Part shown: piece by piece, positions 24,012 through 32,996 of the stretch
How the letters are laid out: each line of letters starts with the position of its first letter
Numbering within the stretch: the first letter of the stretch is position 1
Origin: an alpha proteobacterium AAP38
GTDB taxonomy: Bacteria > Pseudomonadota > Alphaproteobacteria > Azospirillales > Azospirillaceae
Reading direction: 5' to 3'
Assembly (NCBI GenBank): GCA_001296005.1
Contig: LJHR01000046.1
Span: forward strand, 1-64,000
Length of the DNA: 64,000 nucleotides
Translations under genes and position numbers: made by a program
Notes under the pieces: generated by a model
What the model was told of the DNA's origin: nothing
The model's database searches: none
Seen by the model: the letters and a program-made list of their open reading frames with translations, nothing else

Positions 24012-24839
24012 ATGATTTTGGCCATCCCCTTCCCCGACCTGGACCCTGTGGCGCTGGCCCTGGGTCCAATCTCCATCAAATGGTACGGGCTGGCCTATGC
24101 CGCCGGCATCGCCTTTGCGCTGTGGTACTGCAACCGGCTGGCGCGCAACAGCGGCCTGCGCCCGACCGAGGATGATCTGGGCGATTTCGTTGTCTGGGCG
24201 GCGGGCGGCATCCTGATCGGCGGGCGGCTGTTCTCCATCCTGTTCTATAATCTCGACACTTATATCAATGACCCGTTGGAGGCGTTGCGCGTCTGGCATG
24301 GCGGCATGTCGTTCCATGGCGGGCTGACGGGGGTCATTGCGGCGATCCTGCTATTCTCCTGGCGGCGTGGATTCTCGCCCTTTGCGCTGGGCGACCTTGT
24401 GGCCTGTGCGGCGCCTGTGGGGCTGCTGCTGGGCCGGCTGGCGAATTTCGTGAATGCGGAACTGTGGGGGCGGCCCACGGATGTGCCTTGGGCCATGATC
24501 TTCCCCACCGATCCCGCCGGCCTGCCCCGCCATCCCAGTCAGTTGTATCAGGCGGGGCTGGAGGGGGTGCTGCTGTTCATCGCCATCTTCCTGCTGGCCC
24601 GCAATCCCAAGATCCGGGCGCGGACCGGCACCCTGTCGGGCGCGTTCCTGATCGGCTATGCTATTGCGCGTCTGGTCGGGGAATTCTTCCGGCAGCCCGA
24701 TGCCCAGCTGGGTTTCCTGGCCTTTGGCACTACCATGGGGCAGCTGCTGTCCATGCCTATGCTGATCATCGGGGTGTGGATGGTGCTGCGCGCGCCGTTC
24801 GGCACACCGGTGCCGGCCCCCGCCCCTGCCCAGAAATGA
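24012..24839 (+). CDS. lgt: prolipoprotein diacylglyceryl transferase
   Basis: A 275-residue inner-membrane enzyme that transfers diacylglyceryl from phosphatidylglycerol to the lipobox Cys of prolipoproteins. Seven membrane segments are visible, with ALGPISIKWYGLAYAAGI at the start, the WAAGGILIGGRLFSILFY region, the catalytic MSFHGGL His loop and LGRLANFVNAELWGRPTD. The ATG at 24012 is preceded by GGGA. Its last four bases overlap the start of the next gene (ATGA), so translation is coupled. Together with the Lol genes at 32.3-35.5 kb it serves lipoprotein maturation. Confidence 0.95.
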   Translation: MILAIPFPDLDPVALALGPISIKWYGLAYAAGIAFALWYCNRLARNSGLRPTEDDLGDFVVWAAGGILIGGRLFSILFYNLDTYINDPLEALRVWHGGMSFHGGLTGVIAAILLFSWRRGFSPFALGDLVACAAPVGLLLGRLANFVNAELWGRPTDVPWAMIFPTDPAGLPRHPSQLYQAGLEGVLLFIAIFLLARNPKIRARTGTLSGAFLIGYAIARLVGEFFRQPDAQLGFLAFGTTMGQLLSMPMLIIGVWMVLRAPFGTPVPAPAPAQK

Positions 24840-25951
24840 CGGGCGCGCTGCATGACCTGCTGGTCCGCCGCATCGCCCTGACCGGGCCGATCAGCATCGC
24901 CAGCTTCATGGGCGAGGCACTGGGCCATCCCCAGCATGGCTATTACATCACCCGCGACCCGTTGGGGGCTAAGGGTGATTTCATCACCGCGCCCGAGATT
25001 TCCCAGATGTTCGGGGAGATGGTGGGGGTGTGGCTGGCCGATTGCTGGATCAATCAGGGCTGCCCGGAGCGCGTGCAACTGGTGGAACTGGGGCCGGGGC
25101 GCGGCACCCTGATGGCCGACGCCCTGCGCGCCACGGCCCGTGTGCCGGGGTTTCATCAGGCCATCCGCCTGCATCTGGTGGAAACCAGCCCTACCCTGCG
25201 AGAGCGTCAGGCGGCAGCCCTGACCGGCTTTACCCCCACCTGGCATGATCGGCTGGATAGCGTGCCCGATGGGCCAATGCTGCTGGTCGCGAACGAGTTC
25301 TTTGACGCCCTGCCCATCCGGCAGTTCATCCGCACGCCCGCCGGTTGGGCCGAACGCAAGGTGGGGCTGAACCCGGCAGGGCAGCTGGCCTTCACCTTCG
25401 ATCCCAGCCCCGGCGGTGCCCTGCTGACGCCGCTGCACCGGGAGGCGGAGATCCCGCCCGGCGCGGTTGCCGAGACCTGCCCCGCGGGGATCGCCGTGGC
25501 GGCGGAGATCGGGCGGCGGCTGTCGGCACAGGCCGGGGCCGCCCTGATCATCGATTATGGCTATGACGGCCCGGCCATTGGCGACACGTTGCAGGCCCTA
25601 CGTGCCCATCGACCCGTCGCCGTGCTGGACGATCCCGGCAGTGCCGACCTGACGGCCCATGTCGATTTCACGGCCCTGGCGCAGGCAGCGCGGCAGGCAG
25701 GCGCGCAGGCGCATCCGGGGGTGGGTCATAGTGTCGAACAGGGCGAGTTGCTTCTGGCGTTGGGTATCGCGGCGCGGGCCACCGCCCTGTCGGCCCGTGC
25801 CACCCCGGCGCAGCAGGCCGATATCCAATCGGCACTGACCCGGCTGACGGCGCCCGACAGGATGGGCCGCCTGTTCCGCGCCATCGCCATCACCCATCCG
25901 GCCGCCCCCGTGCCCGCCGGCTTTGCCCGAACGACTGGAGACAGCGCATGA
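24836..25951 (+). CDS. NDUFAF7/MidA-family SAM-dependent methyltransferase
   Basis: A 371-residue methyltransferase of the DUF185/COG1565 group. The first motif is GALGHPQHGYYITRDP and GAKGDFITAPEISQMFGEMVGVW, then the SAM site VQLVELGPGRGTLMADAL, and later ANEFFDALPIRQF. The mitochondrial homologue NDUFAF7 symmetrically dimethylates an Arg of complex I subunit NDUFS2, but bacterial members are not well studied. It overlaps lgt upstream and pgeF downstream by four bases each, an arrangement seen in many Alphaproteobacteria. Confidence 0.9.
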   Translation: MTGALHDLLVRRIALTGPISIASFMGEALGHPQHGYYITRDPLGAKGDFITAPEISQMFGEMVGVWLADCWINQGCPERVQLVELGPGRGTLMADALRATARVPGFHQAIRLHLVETSPTLRERQAAALTGFTPTWHDRLDSVPDGPMLLVANEFFDALPIRQFIRTPAGWAERKVGLNPAGQLAFTFDPSPGGALLTPLHREAEIPPGAVAETCPAGIAVAAEIGRRLSAQAGAALIIDYGYDGPAIGDTLQALRAHRPVAVLDDPGSADLTAHVDFTALAQAARQAGAQAHPGVGHSVEQGELLLALGIAARATALSARATPAQQADIQSALTRLTAPDRMGRLFRAIAITHPAAPVPAGFARTTGDSA

Positions 25952-26712
25952 TCACGCTTGACCATCTGACCGCCGTTCCCGGCCTGCGCCATGGGTTCTT
26001 CACCCGCACCGACGGCGTGTCGACGGGCATTCTAGCCGCCATGAATTGCGGCTATGGCTCCAACGATGATACCGCCAATGTCACCGCCAACCGTGCCCGT
26101 GCCATGGAATTGCTGGGCGTTCCCCCCTCAGCGCTCACCACCGTCTATCAGGTGCACAGCCCGGATGTGGTGACGGTCACAGAGCCGTTTACACACAGTG
26201 CGGCGCCCAAGGCAGACGCCATGGTCACCGACCGGCCCGGCATCGCGCTGGGCATCCTGACGGCGGATTGCGTGCCGGTCCTGTTCGTGGACCCGGTCGC
26301 CCACGTCATCGGTGCGGCCCATGCCGGGTGGAAGGGGGCGGTGACGGGCGTGCTGGAGGCGACGGTGGAGGCCATGGTCGCGCTGGGCGCCGACCGGCCC
26401 CGCATCCTGGCCGGCATCGGCCCGCATATCGGCTGGGACAGTTATGAGGTGGGGCCGGAATTCCGCGAACGATTCGTGTCCACCGATCCCGGCCATGACG
26501 TGCTGTTCCGTCCGTCTGAACGGCCCGATCACTGGATGTTCAATATCGGCGGCTATGTTCTGGGCCGGTTGCAGGCCGCCGGTCTGGGACAGGTGGAAAC
26601 CACCGGTCTGGACACGTTGGCGCGGGAGGATCTGTTCTTCAGCTATCGCCGCGCCTGCCTGCGTCAGGAACCGGATTACGGGCGCGGGCTGTCGGCCATT
26701 TGCCTGACGTGA
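25948..26712 (+). CDS. pgeF: peptidoglycan editing factor PgeF (YfiH/laccase-domain)
   Basis: A 254-residue protein of the YfiH/DUF152 family. The start is LRHGFFTRTDGVSTG, the metal-binding motifs are ILTADCVPVLFVDP and AAHAGWKGAVTGVLEATV, and GPHIGWDSYEVGPEF follows. In E. coli YfiH corrects a misincorporated residue (Ser for Ala) in peptidoglycan precursors; family members also show copper-dependent oxidase activity. It is the last gene of lgt-midA-pgeF and overlaps the stop of the methyltransferase. The operon therefore joins lipoprotein modification and cell-wall proofreading. Confidence 0.92.
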   Translation: MITLDHLTAVPGLRHGFFTRTDGVSTGILAAMNCGYGSNDDTANVTANRARAMELLGVPPSALTTVYQVHSPDVVTVTEPFTHSAAPKADAMVTDRPGIALGILTADCVPVLFVDPVAHVIGAAHAGWKGAVTGVLEATVEAMVALGADRPRILAGIGPHIGWDSYEVGPEFRERFVSTDPGHDVLFRPSERPDHWMFNIGGYVLGRLQAAGLGQVETTGLDTLAREDLFFSYRRACLRQEPDYGRGLSAICLT

Positions 26713-26818
26713 CTACGCCAATTTCTACCAAAGAGCGTTATAGACGCAGCACTTTTACATTGCATGCGTGTTTTCACCCGCGCATCATAGGACCCTGATC
26801 GTCGAGGGAGGGGACCCG

Positions 26819-27265
26819 ATGCGCGCTTTTGCCCTGCTGCTGACCGGATTGCTGCTGACACCACCCGTCTTCGCAGGCGAGGTGACGGAAGTGACGGCGG
26901 ACAAGCCGGCATGGCGCAAGGTGGCTTTGCAGCGCACGCCTAAGGCCAGCGAACTGGTGGTCCTGCGCATCGGCATCAAGGAAGCCAGCTTCCACCAGGG
27001 ACGGCACATCGTGGTGGATGTGCCCACCGGCCCCGCCTTCGTCACGCAGATCATGCGCGACCCCAAGGCCCCGCCGCCCGAAGACGGGATGCTGTGGTTC
27101 GACGGGATCGTGCCCGCCTATGCCTTCAACAGCACCCATCCCGACCTGAAGCTGCGCTTCCTGCTGGATGAGGGGTGCAAACCCGGCGAGGCGGTGCCGC
27201 CGGGCCGGGGTCCCTTGCAGGTGGCAGAGATTCAGGCCCGCGTAACGGCGGTGGATGGGTACTGA
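26819..27265 (+). CDS. hypothetical exported protein
   Basis: A 148-residue protein with a clean signal peptide (RAFALLLTGLLLTPPVFAG), then a beta-rich region (SELVVLRIGIKEASFHQG, TGPAFVTQIMRDPKAPPPEDGMLW). No family comes to mind. A single Cys occurs near residue 121. The ribosome site GGGAGGGG is strong. It converges with the Arg/Asp-repeat gene with a four-base gap, and follows the pgeF operon by about 100 bp, so it may be independent. Confidence 0.7.
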   Translation: MRAFALLLTGLLLTPPVFAGEVTEVTADKPAWRKVALQRTPKASELVVLRIGIKEASFHQGRHIVVDVPTGPAFVTQIMRDPKAPPPEDGMLWFDGIVPAYAFNSTHPDLKLRFLLDEGCKPGEAVPPGRGPLQVAEIQARVTAVDGY

Positions 27266-27269
27266 CGCG

Positions 27270-27968
27270 TCAGTTCACCACCTGCCAGGACCCGTCCGGC
27301 TGCTGACAGGCCGTGCCATAGGCATCCTCGGTGCGGCCACCGATGGTCACCTGCTGCTGGAACTCGCGGCAATAGGCGCCATCGGCGGCGCGGCCTTCGC
27401 GCAGGGAGGTGACGGAACCTGTCGCCCGGCCATCGGACCAGATGATGGGCTGACCGATGGGGGCGGAGGTGGCGCGGACCTGTGCATCCTCATGCGCGCG
27501 CTGCTGCGCCTCCGACAGGGAGCTGAGCGCCACCAGGCTGATGGCCGTCAGGCCCAGGAAGAACAGGGCATCGTCATCGCTGCGGTAGCGGCCATAGCCG
27601 GAATACCAATGGCCATAGGGCCGCACGACCACCACATCGCGATAGACACGGCGGCGGGCCGGCGGCACATCCCAGTGGCGGACCGGATAGCCGCCATGGG
27701 CGTACCAGCCCGGCGGCGGGGCGCGGTAACGATAGTCGCGGTCGCCCCAGTGATAATCCCGCCGGTCATCCCGGCGGTCATAACGATCATCCCGGCGGTC
27801 GTCGCGACGATCATAGCGATCATCGCGCCGGTCATCCCGGCGATCATGACGGTCGTCGCGGTGCCCGCGCCCGTCGCGGTCCCAGTCGCCGGCCATGGCC
27901 GGGGGTGTGCCCAGCGACAGGGCCAGAACCGCCGTCAGCGTCAGTTTTCCGAGATCGCGCAACCGCAT
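27270..27968 (-). CDS. exported RDDR-repeat protein with surface-antigen-like C-terminus
   Basis: A 232-residue exported protein. A signal peptide (TLTAVLALSLGTPPAMAG) precedes a highly charged stretch of about 40 residues made of RDDR/YDRR repeats, then a Tyr/Arg/Pro-rich linker with a hydrophobic segment (ALFFLGLTAISLVALSSL). The C-terminal 50 residues, with GAYCREFQQQVTIGGRTEDA and YGTACQQPDGSWQV, match the end of 17-kDa/RT0821-type surface antigens of Alphaproteobacteria. Its function is unknown; an envelope role is inferred. Confidence 0.72.
   Translation of the reverse strand: MRLRDLGKLTLTAVLALSLGTPPAMAGDWDRDGRGHRDDRHDRRDDRRDDRYDRRDDRRDDRYDRRDDRRDYHWGDRDYRYRAPPPGWYAHGGYPVRHWDVPPARRRVYRDVVVVRPYGHWYSGYGRYRSDDDALFFLGLTAISLVALSSLSEAQQRAHEDAQVRATSAPIGQPIIWSDGRATGSVTSLREGRAADGAYCREFQQQVTIGGRTEDAYGTACQQPDGSWQVVN
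27760..27862 (-). repeat. tandem coding repeats for RDDR
   Basis: Short units made of variants of CGATCATCCCGGCGGTC and its relatives repeat about six times, encoding the RDDR/YDRR stretch. The repeats are imperfect and in frame, so this is a coding low-complexity region, not a CRISPR or mobile element. Confidence 0.7.
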
Positions 27969-28001
27969 GATAGCCTCACCAGCAATCGGGACGTCCGTAA
28001 C

Positions 28002-28012
28002 GAACGTCGTTC
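28002..28012. promoter_or_regulatory. palindrome GAACGTCGTTC between divergent genes
   Basis: An 11-bp perfect dyad, with a nearly matching ACGAACG-T-CGTTCAT extension, between the RDDR-repeat gene and the RTX gene. It may be an operator for one of them; there is no other support. Confidence 0.25.
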
Positions 28013-28157
28013 ATGCTGATAAGATGCGCCCGGCTCTGGGCGAATTTATGGCAACCGCGCATGCCTCTTTCGGGTGGGGGAGCGGCAGGGTCCATTGACA
28101 GAATCCAGCCATTTCATGTTGTTTCCATTAGGCGATGATCTAAGGGAACGCGTGGAA

Positions 28158-31100
28158 ATGGCCGCAGGCGAGATCAAGACGGGTACCATCCAGGATGATA
28201 CAATTATGGGCGGGAACCTGGATGACACGATCACGGGTGTTTCCGGCAATGACAGCCTGTCCGGGGGCGATGGCAATGACAGCCTGACCGGCGGTGCTGG
28301 CTATGACACGCTGGATGGCGGGGCGGGGGATGACCGCATCGACCTGACATCCGCCGCCTATGGCGATATCGATCTTGCCTATGGCGGGGCGGGCAATGAC
28401 ACAATCACCAGCAGCCTGGGTGAGGAACAGATCGATGGCGGGGCCGGTGATGATGTGCTGACCGCACAGCGCGGCACCATCGGCGGCGGCGCCGGTGCCG
28501 ACGTCATCACCCTGTCCGACGGCATCGCCAGCGGCGGCGGCGGGCGCGACAGGTTTGTGATCGGCGCACTTGGCAATCCCGACCAGGGACAGGAATGGTC
28601 GGTCACCATCACCGATTTCGCGGTGGGCGCATTCGGGGACAGTCTGGACCTGACCAACGTCTTGTCCAGCCTGACAGGCTATACGGGCGGCAATCCGTTT
28701 GGCCGCTTCCTGTGGCTGGAACAAAGCGGCAATGACACGCTGCTGCGCCTGGACCGGGACGGCGCGGGTGCCACCCATGCCGCGCAGACGCTTGTCACCT
28801 TCCGCAACCTGTCCCTGTCGGCCCTGAACAGCGGGCATTTCACGGGCGGTTTCAAACCCACCAGCCGGATTGAGAACGAAATCGCCACACTCCAGGGCTC
28901 TGACGGTGACGACACGCTGGCCGGTGGCTGGGGCCCGGATACGATCACGGGCGGGGCCGGGAATGACGTCATCGCCGACACCAGCAGCCAAGGCAACAAC
29001 CTGTCGGGCGACGATGGCAATGACACCATCACCGGCGGTCGGGGCGCCGACACGATCAGTGGTGGGGATGGCAATGATGTGATCGTACCCGGCGGCGGCA
29101 ATGACAGTGTCACCGCCGGCAATGGCGACGACCTGATCGACGGCTCTTCGACCCCCGACTTCTATAGCAGCATCTTTGATGGCGGGGCGGGCAACGACAC
29201 CATTATCAGTGGATCTGGCTATGATCTGCTGTCGGGCGGCGACGGCAATGACATTCTGACTGCCGTCAACGGTACCCTGCAGGGCGGCATGGGCGACGAT
29301 GTCCTGACCCTGGCTGGCGGCCGCGCTACGGGCGGTGGCGGGCGTGACCGGTTTGTCATCACCGACTATCGCCAGGCGCCCAATTCCATATCCGAACTGT
29401 TCATCACCGATTTCACGCCCGGCGCCGGCGGCGACACCTTGGACCTGACGCCCATCCTCGCCACCCTGCTGGGGTACAAGCCCGGTACCGATCTGGCACG
29501 CTATATCTGGCTGGGTCAGATCGGGGCCAACACCCATATCCTGATTGATGAGGATTCGGGCGGGGGTCAGGCCGGGCGGACCCTGGCTGTCCTGGCCAAT
29601 GTCCAGGCCAGCAGCCTGGTGGCCGGGAATTTCGCGGGCGGCATCGTCGCCACCACCCGGTTCGACCAATCCGACCTGACCCAGACGGGAACCGATGCCG
29701 GGGAGACGCTGGTCGGCGGCCATGGCAATGACACAATCCAGGGCCGTGGCGGCAATGATTTCCTTTCCGATGCCACCGGCACCAACAACCTGTCCGGCGG
29801 CAGCGGCAATGACACGATCCGCGGCGGCGGGATCAATGATGTCATCAATGGCGATGACGGCAATGACGCGCTGACCGGTGGCGTCGCTGCCACCATCAAC
29901 GGCGGCGATGGCGCCGACCGGATCAGCGGCGGCATGAACAGCGAGATGTTCGGCGGGGCCGGCAGCGACACGTTGATGGGATCGACCGGGTCGGAACTGC
30001 TGGAAGGCGGCGATGGCAGCGATGTCCTGCAATGGTATTCGGACCCGATCTATGCCCTGGGTTCCGGAGATTCCTATCCCGATACGATGCGCAGTGGCGC
30101 GGGAAACGACATCATCACCAATGCCGGCAGCGGCGACCTTGTGTTTGGTGACGATGGCAACGATACGCTGATTTCAACCTATGGCGCATCGACCCTGGAT
30201 GGCGGGGCCGGCGATGATGTGATCCAGGCCAGTGCGGGCAGCCTGACCGGCGGTGCCGGGGCCGACCGTTTCACCCCCACCGGTCTGTCACCCCTGTTTG
30301 GTGGCCTCCCCGTCACCACGGTGACCATCACCGATTTCGACAAGGCCGCCGACGTGATCGACCTGTCGCGGGTGACGCCGAACCTGTGGAATATCGAAGC
30401 GGGTGCGCCGCTCGGCCGATATTTCTATCTGGTCAAGGATGGCAGCGACACGCTGCTGATGGTCAATGCCGATCCTCTGTCCCAAAACCCGTATGTCAAG
30501 ACCCCGCCAGGGGCCTTGATCCGGTTCTCCAACATTGACCCCACGGCCCTGACCGCCAGGAATTTCGTGCAGGATTTCGACCCCGCCTCGAAGGATTTCC
30601 AGCCGGTCACGGTGACAGGCGGCGCCGGCTCCGATCTGCTGCTCGGCAGCCTCAGCAATGACCGGATCATAGGCGGCGGCGGTATCGATGCCGTGCGTTA
30701 CGCGGGCAGCGCCGACATGATCGGGCGACAGATTTTCATTGAAAATATCTGGCAGTCGGAGGGGCAGTTCCACTACCGCGTCACCGACACAAGGGCCAAC
30801 GGCAACGGTATCGACGATCTGTTCGGCGTGGAAATCGCCATCCTGGGCAATAACGCCATCCCGCTGCGCGCACCGCAGCCGAACACGCCCTATCGCCCCT
30901 ACGACACAACACAGTTTGATGAAGCAGCCTATCTGGCGCTCTATCCCGACGTGGCGGCCATGGTCAAGGCGGGCCAGTATGCCAGCGGGGAAGCCCATTA
31001 TCTGGCCGTCGGCCGTGCGGAATTCCGCTCGTCGCCGGCCCGGCTGGACGGCACGCTGGTGCTGTTCGATGAGTCCTTCTATCTGGCGCAGAACCCCGAC

Positions 31101-31436
31101 GTGGCAGAGGTCAGCGGCGTCGGGCGCGCCTTCCGCAGCGCGTGGGATCATTATGTGCAATATGGCGCCCGGGAAGGGCGCGATCCCAACATCTTCTTCG
31201 ATACGGACTGGTATCTGGCCACCAACAAGGATGTGGCCGCTGCGGGCATGGATGCCCTGACCCACTATAACACCTATGGCTGGAAGGAAGGGCGCGACCC
31301 GTCGCGCTGGTTCGATACCAGCACCTATCTGGATGACAATCCCAACGTCGCAGCTATGAACATGAACCCGCTGACCCACTATCTCCTGTATGGCTATGTG
31401 CAGGGCCGGGCGGTCAGCATTACCGAACTGGGCTAG
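28158..31436 (+). CDS. RTX (hemolysin-type Ca2+-binding) repeat protein
   Basis: A 1,092-residue, acidic Gly/Asp-rich protein with no signal peptide, as expected for type I secretion. Nonapeptide repeats such as GGDGNDSLTG recur in blocks near residues 15-125, 240-390 and 515-695. Each block is followed by a module of about 110 residues (near 125-240, 390-510 and 695-815) with a DRF start, an ITDF segment, a DxLDLT turn and a late TL.N...L...F pattern. The last 170 residues hold four repeats of about 45 with YL...NPDVA and HY..YG..EGR. No zinc protease or lipase motif is seen. The start is uncertain; ATG 28158 has AAGGGAA upstream. No type I secretion genes lie nearby, and alkA converges with a three-base gap. 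Confidence 0.87.
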   Translation: MAAGEIKTGTIQDDTIMGGNLDDTITGVSGNDSLSGGDGNDSLTGGAGYDTLDGGAGDDRIDLTSAAYGDIDLAYGGAGNDTITSSLGEEQIDGGAGDDVLTAQRGTIGGGAGADVITLSDGIASGGGGRDRFVIGALGNPDQGQEWSVTITDFAVGAFGDSLDLTNVLSSLTGYTGGNPFGRFLWLEQSGNDTLLRLDRDGAGATHAAQTLVTFRNLSLSALNSGHFTGGFKPTSRIENEIATLQGSDGDDTLAGGWGPDTITGGAGNDVIADTSSQGNNLSGDDGNDTITGGRGADTISGGDGNDVIVPGGGNDSVTAGNGDDLIDGSSTPDFYSSIFDGGAGNDTIISGSGYDLLSGGDGNDILTAVNGTLQGGMGDDVLTLAGGRATGGGGRDRFVITDYRQAPNSISELFITDFTPGAGGDTLDLTPILATLLGYKPGTDLARYIWLGQIGANTHILIDEDSGGGQAGRTLAVLANVQASSLVAGNFAGGIVATTRFDQSDLTQTGTDAGETLVGGHGNDTIQGRGGNDFLSDATGTNNLSGGSGNDTIRGGGINDVINGDDGNDALTGGVAATINGGDGADRISGGMNSEMFGGAGSDTLMGSTGSELLEGGDGSDVLQWYSDPIYALGSGDSYPDTMRSGAGNDIITNAGSGDLVFGDDGNDTLISTYGASTLDGGAGDDVIQASAGSLTGGAGADRFTPTGLSPLFGGLPVTTVTITDFDKAADVIDLSRVTPNLWNIEAGAPLGRYFYLVKDGSDTLLMVNADPLSQNPYVKTPPGALIRFSNIDPTALTARNFVQDFDPASKDFQPVTVTGGAGSDLLLGSLSNDRIIGGGGIDAVRYAGSADMIGRQIFIENIWQSEGQFHYRVTDTRANGNGIDDLFGVEIAILGNNAIPLRAPQPNTPYRPYDTTQFDEAAYLALYPDVAAMVKAGQYASGEAHYLAVGRAEFRSSPARLDGTLVLFDESFYLAQNPDVAEVSGVGRAFRSAWDHYVQYGAREGRDPNIFFDTDWYLATNKDVAAAGMDALTHYNTYGWKEGRDPSRWFDTSTYLDDNPNVAAMNMNPLTHYLLYGYVQGRAVSITELG

Positions 31437-31439
31437 AGG

Positions 31440-32309
31440 TTAAGCCCAGCCCGCCCAGAGATGCGCCGTGGCCAGACTGCGCCACGGCGCGAAGGGCCGC
31501 ATCAGGGCGTCTTGTTCCGCAGGGCCGGGCCGGTGGTCAAGCCCGTGGAAATTCTGCAGCGCCGCAGACAGGCCCGCATCCCCGATGGGGGCGACATCGG
31601 GAAAAGCGCAGGCACGCAGCAGGACATAGGCCCGTGTCCAAGGGCCGATGCCCTTTACCCCCGTCATCGCCGCCTCTGCGGTTGCGGCGTCACCATGGGG
31701 CAGCCCTTCAAAATCAATCCCGCTGCGCGCGGCATTGATCAGATAGGCCGCTTTGGAGCGGGAGAATTTCAGGGTGCCCAGAAGGTCGGGGTCCAGGGCC
31801 GCGATGCCGGCGGGCGTGGGGTGCGCCTTCATGCCCGATACATGCGGGATACCCGCCAGTTCGATCAGGGTGCGGCGCAATTGGCCGGCAAAACGCAGAT
31901 TGACCTGCTGCCCCACCACGGCCCAGCACATGGCCTCGAACACCCCTGCCGTCTGCGGCAGACGCAGGCCGGAGCCGCAGCGCGACAGCAGACGCGCTAC
32001 CTGCGCATCCTGTGCCGCCAGCGCCTCCAGCCCCGACACATCGCCCGACACGCCCAACATGCGGGCCACGGACGCCGACAGGCTGCCCACCTCCGCATCC
32101 GTCAGGTCGGCGGGATCGGCGGTCAGGGCAGCATGGGTGGGGTGGATCGCGATATCGACCCGGATGGCCCGGCCCGCCGAGGCCAAAACCTTGGTTATGA
32201 CACTCCCCGTCACCCGTTCCGACAACCCGTCCGGGTCGCGGCCATGATAGGACAGGACCCAATCGGAACGGTAACCATCGGGCAGGGCGATATCGGGCAG
32301 GTTTGCCAT
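31440..32309 (-). CDS. alkA: DNA-3-methyladenine glycosylase II
   Basis: A 289-residue base-excision enzyme. The N-terminal part has the AlkA-like beta domain (ALPDGYRSDWVLSYHGRDPD), then FEAMCWAVVGQQVNLRFAGQL, and the helix-hairpin-helix GPD motif GVKGIGPWTRAYVLLRAC with the catalytic Asp in APIGDAGLS. It removes 3-methyladenine and other alkylated bases. No N-terminal Ada-type domain is attached. The start is three bases after the lolD stop, so alkA is the last gene of the lolC/E-lolC/E-lolD-alkA operon; this is an odd partner for envelope genes. Confidence 0.93.
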   Translation of the reverse strand: MANLPDIALPDGYRSDWVLSYHGRDPDGLSERVTGSVITKVLASAGRAIRVDIAIHPTHAALTADPADLTDAEVGSLSASVARMLGVSGDVSGLEALAAQDAQVARLLSRCGSGLRLPQTAGVFEAMCWAVVGQQVNLRFAGQLRRTLIELAGIPHVSGMKAHPTPAGIAALDPDLLGTLKFSRSKAAYLINAARSGIDFEGLPHGDAATAEAAMTGVKGIGPWTRAYVLLRACAFPDVAPIGDAGLSAALQNFHGLDHRPGPAEQDALMRPFAPWRSLATAHLWAGWA

Positions 32310-32312
32310 GGG

Positions 32313-32993
32313 TCAGCCCGCCACCAGCAGACCGTCGCGCATTTCCACAACGCGGTCCATGCGCCGCGCCAGATCCAGGTTATGGGTGGCGACCAGGGCA
32401 CCAAGCCCCTGCCCCCGCACCAGATCGGCGAACAAGGCGAAGACCTTTTCTGCCGTGTGCATGTCCAAGTTGCCCGTCGGCTCATCCGCAATCAGCAGGC
32501 TCGGGCGGTTGGCCAGCGCGCGGGCGATGGCGACACGCTGCTGTTCCCCGCCCGACAGTTTGGCCGGGCGGTGGCCAGCGCGGGCGGACAAGCCGACCAA
32601 GCCCAGCAATTCCTGCGCGCGGTCCTTTGCCTTGGTACGGGATACGCCGGCCAACATCTGCGGAATGATGATGTTTTCCTCTGCCGTGAATTCCGGCAGC
32701 AGGTGGTGGAACTGATAGACAAAGCCGATCTTGTCGCGGCGGATGGCGGTGCGTTCGGCGTCTGACAGACCGTCGGCCTTCTGCCCCGCAATCTCAATCC
32801 CGCCCTTATCAGCGGGTTCCAGCAGGCCCGCGATATGCAGCAGGGTGGATTTTCCGGCCCCGCTGGGCCCCACCAGGGCCACCATCTCCCCGGCCCGAAT
32901 GGCGGCATCGACACCGCGCAGCACATGTAGCGGGGTTTCTACCTGCGTAAAGGAGCGGTGAATGCCGGTCAGGCGCAGGACGATGTCTGCCAT
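32313..32993 (-). CDS. lolD: lipoprotein-releasing ABC transporter ATPase LolD
   Basis: A 226-residue ATPase. It has Walker A ([11 protein letters not shown]), the signature [15 protein letters not shown], Walker B ([12 protein letters not shown]), the switch His in [10 protein letters not shown], and the LolD-type sequence [16 protein letters not shown] after the Q-loop. It powers release of mature lipoproteins from the inner membrane together with the LolC/E permeases encoded upstream. The start lies three bases after the stop of the second permease gene. Confidence 0.95.
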   Translation of the reverse strand: MADIVLRLTGIHRSFTQVETPLHVLRGVDAAIRAGEMVALVGPSGAGKSTLLHIAGLLEPADKGGIEIAGQKADGLSDAERTAIRRDKIGFVYQFHHLLPEFTAEENIIIPQMLAGVSRTKAKDRAQELLGLVGLSARAGHRPAKLSGGEQQRVAIARALANRPSLLIADEPTGNLDMHTAEKVFALFADLVRGQGLGALVATHNLDLARRMDRVVEMRDGLLVAG

Positions 32994-32996
32994 TTT

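Noticed and set aside
28140-30032. Long open frame on the minus strand inside the RTX gene
   Set aside because: The frame mirrors the periodic RTX repeats; it has no start signal and no recognisable domain.
28158-31436. Repeated DNA in the RTX gene as a CRISPR-like array
   Set aside because: Repeats are in frame, degenerate, and encode GGxGxDx nonapeptides; there are no constant repeats with unique spacers.
28158-31436. Serralysin or lipase activity in the RTX protein
   Set aside because: No HExxH or GxSxG motif was seen in a believable context.
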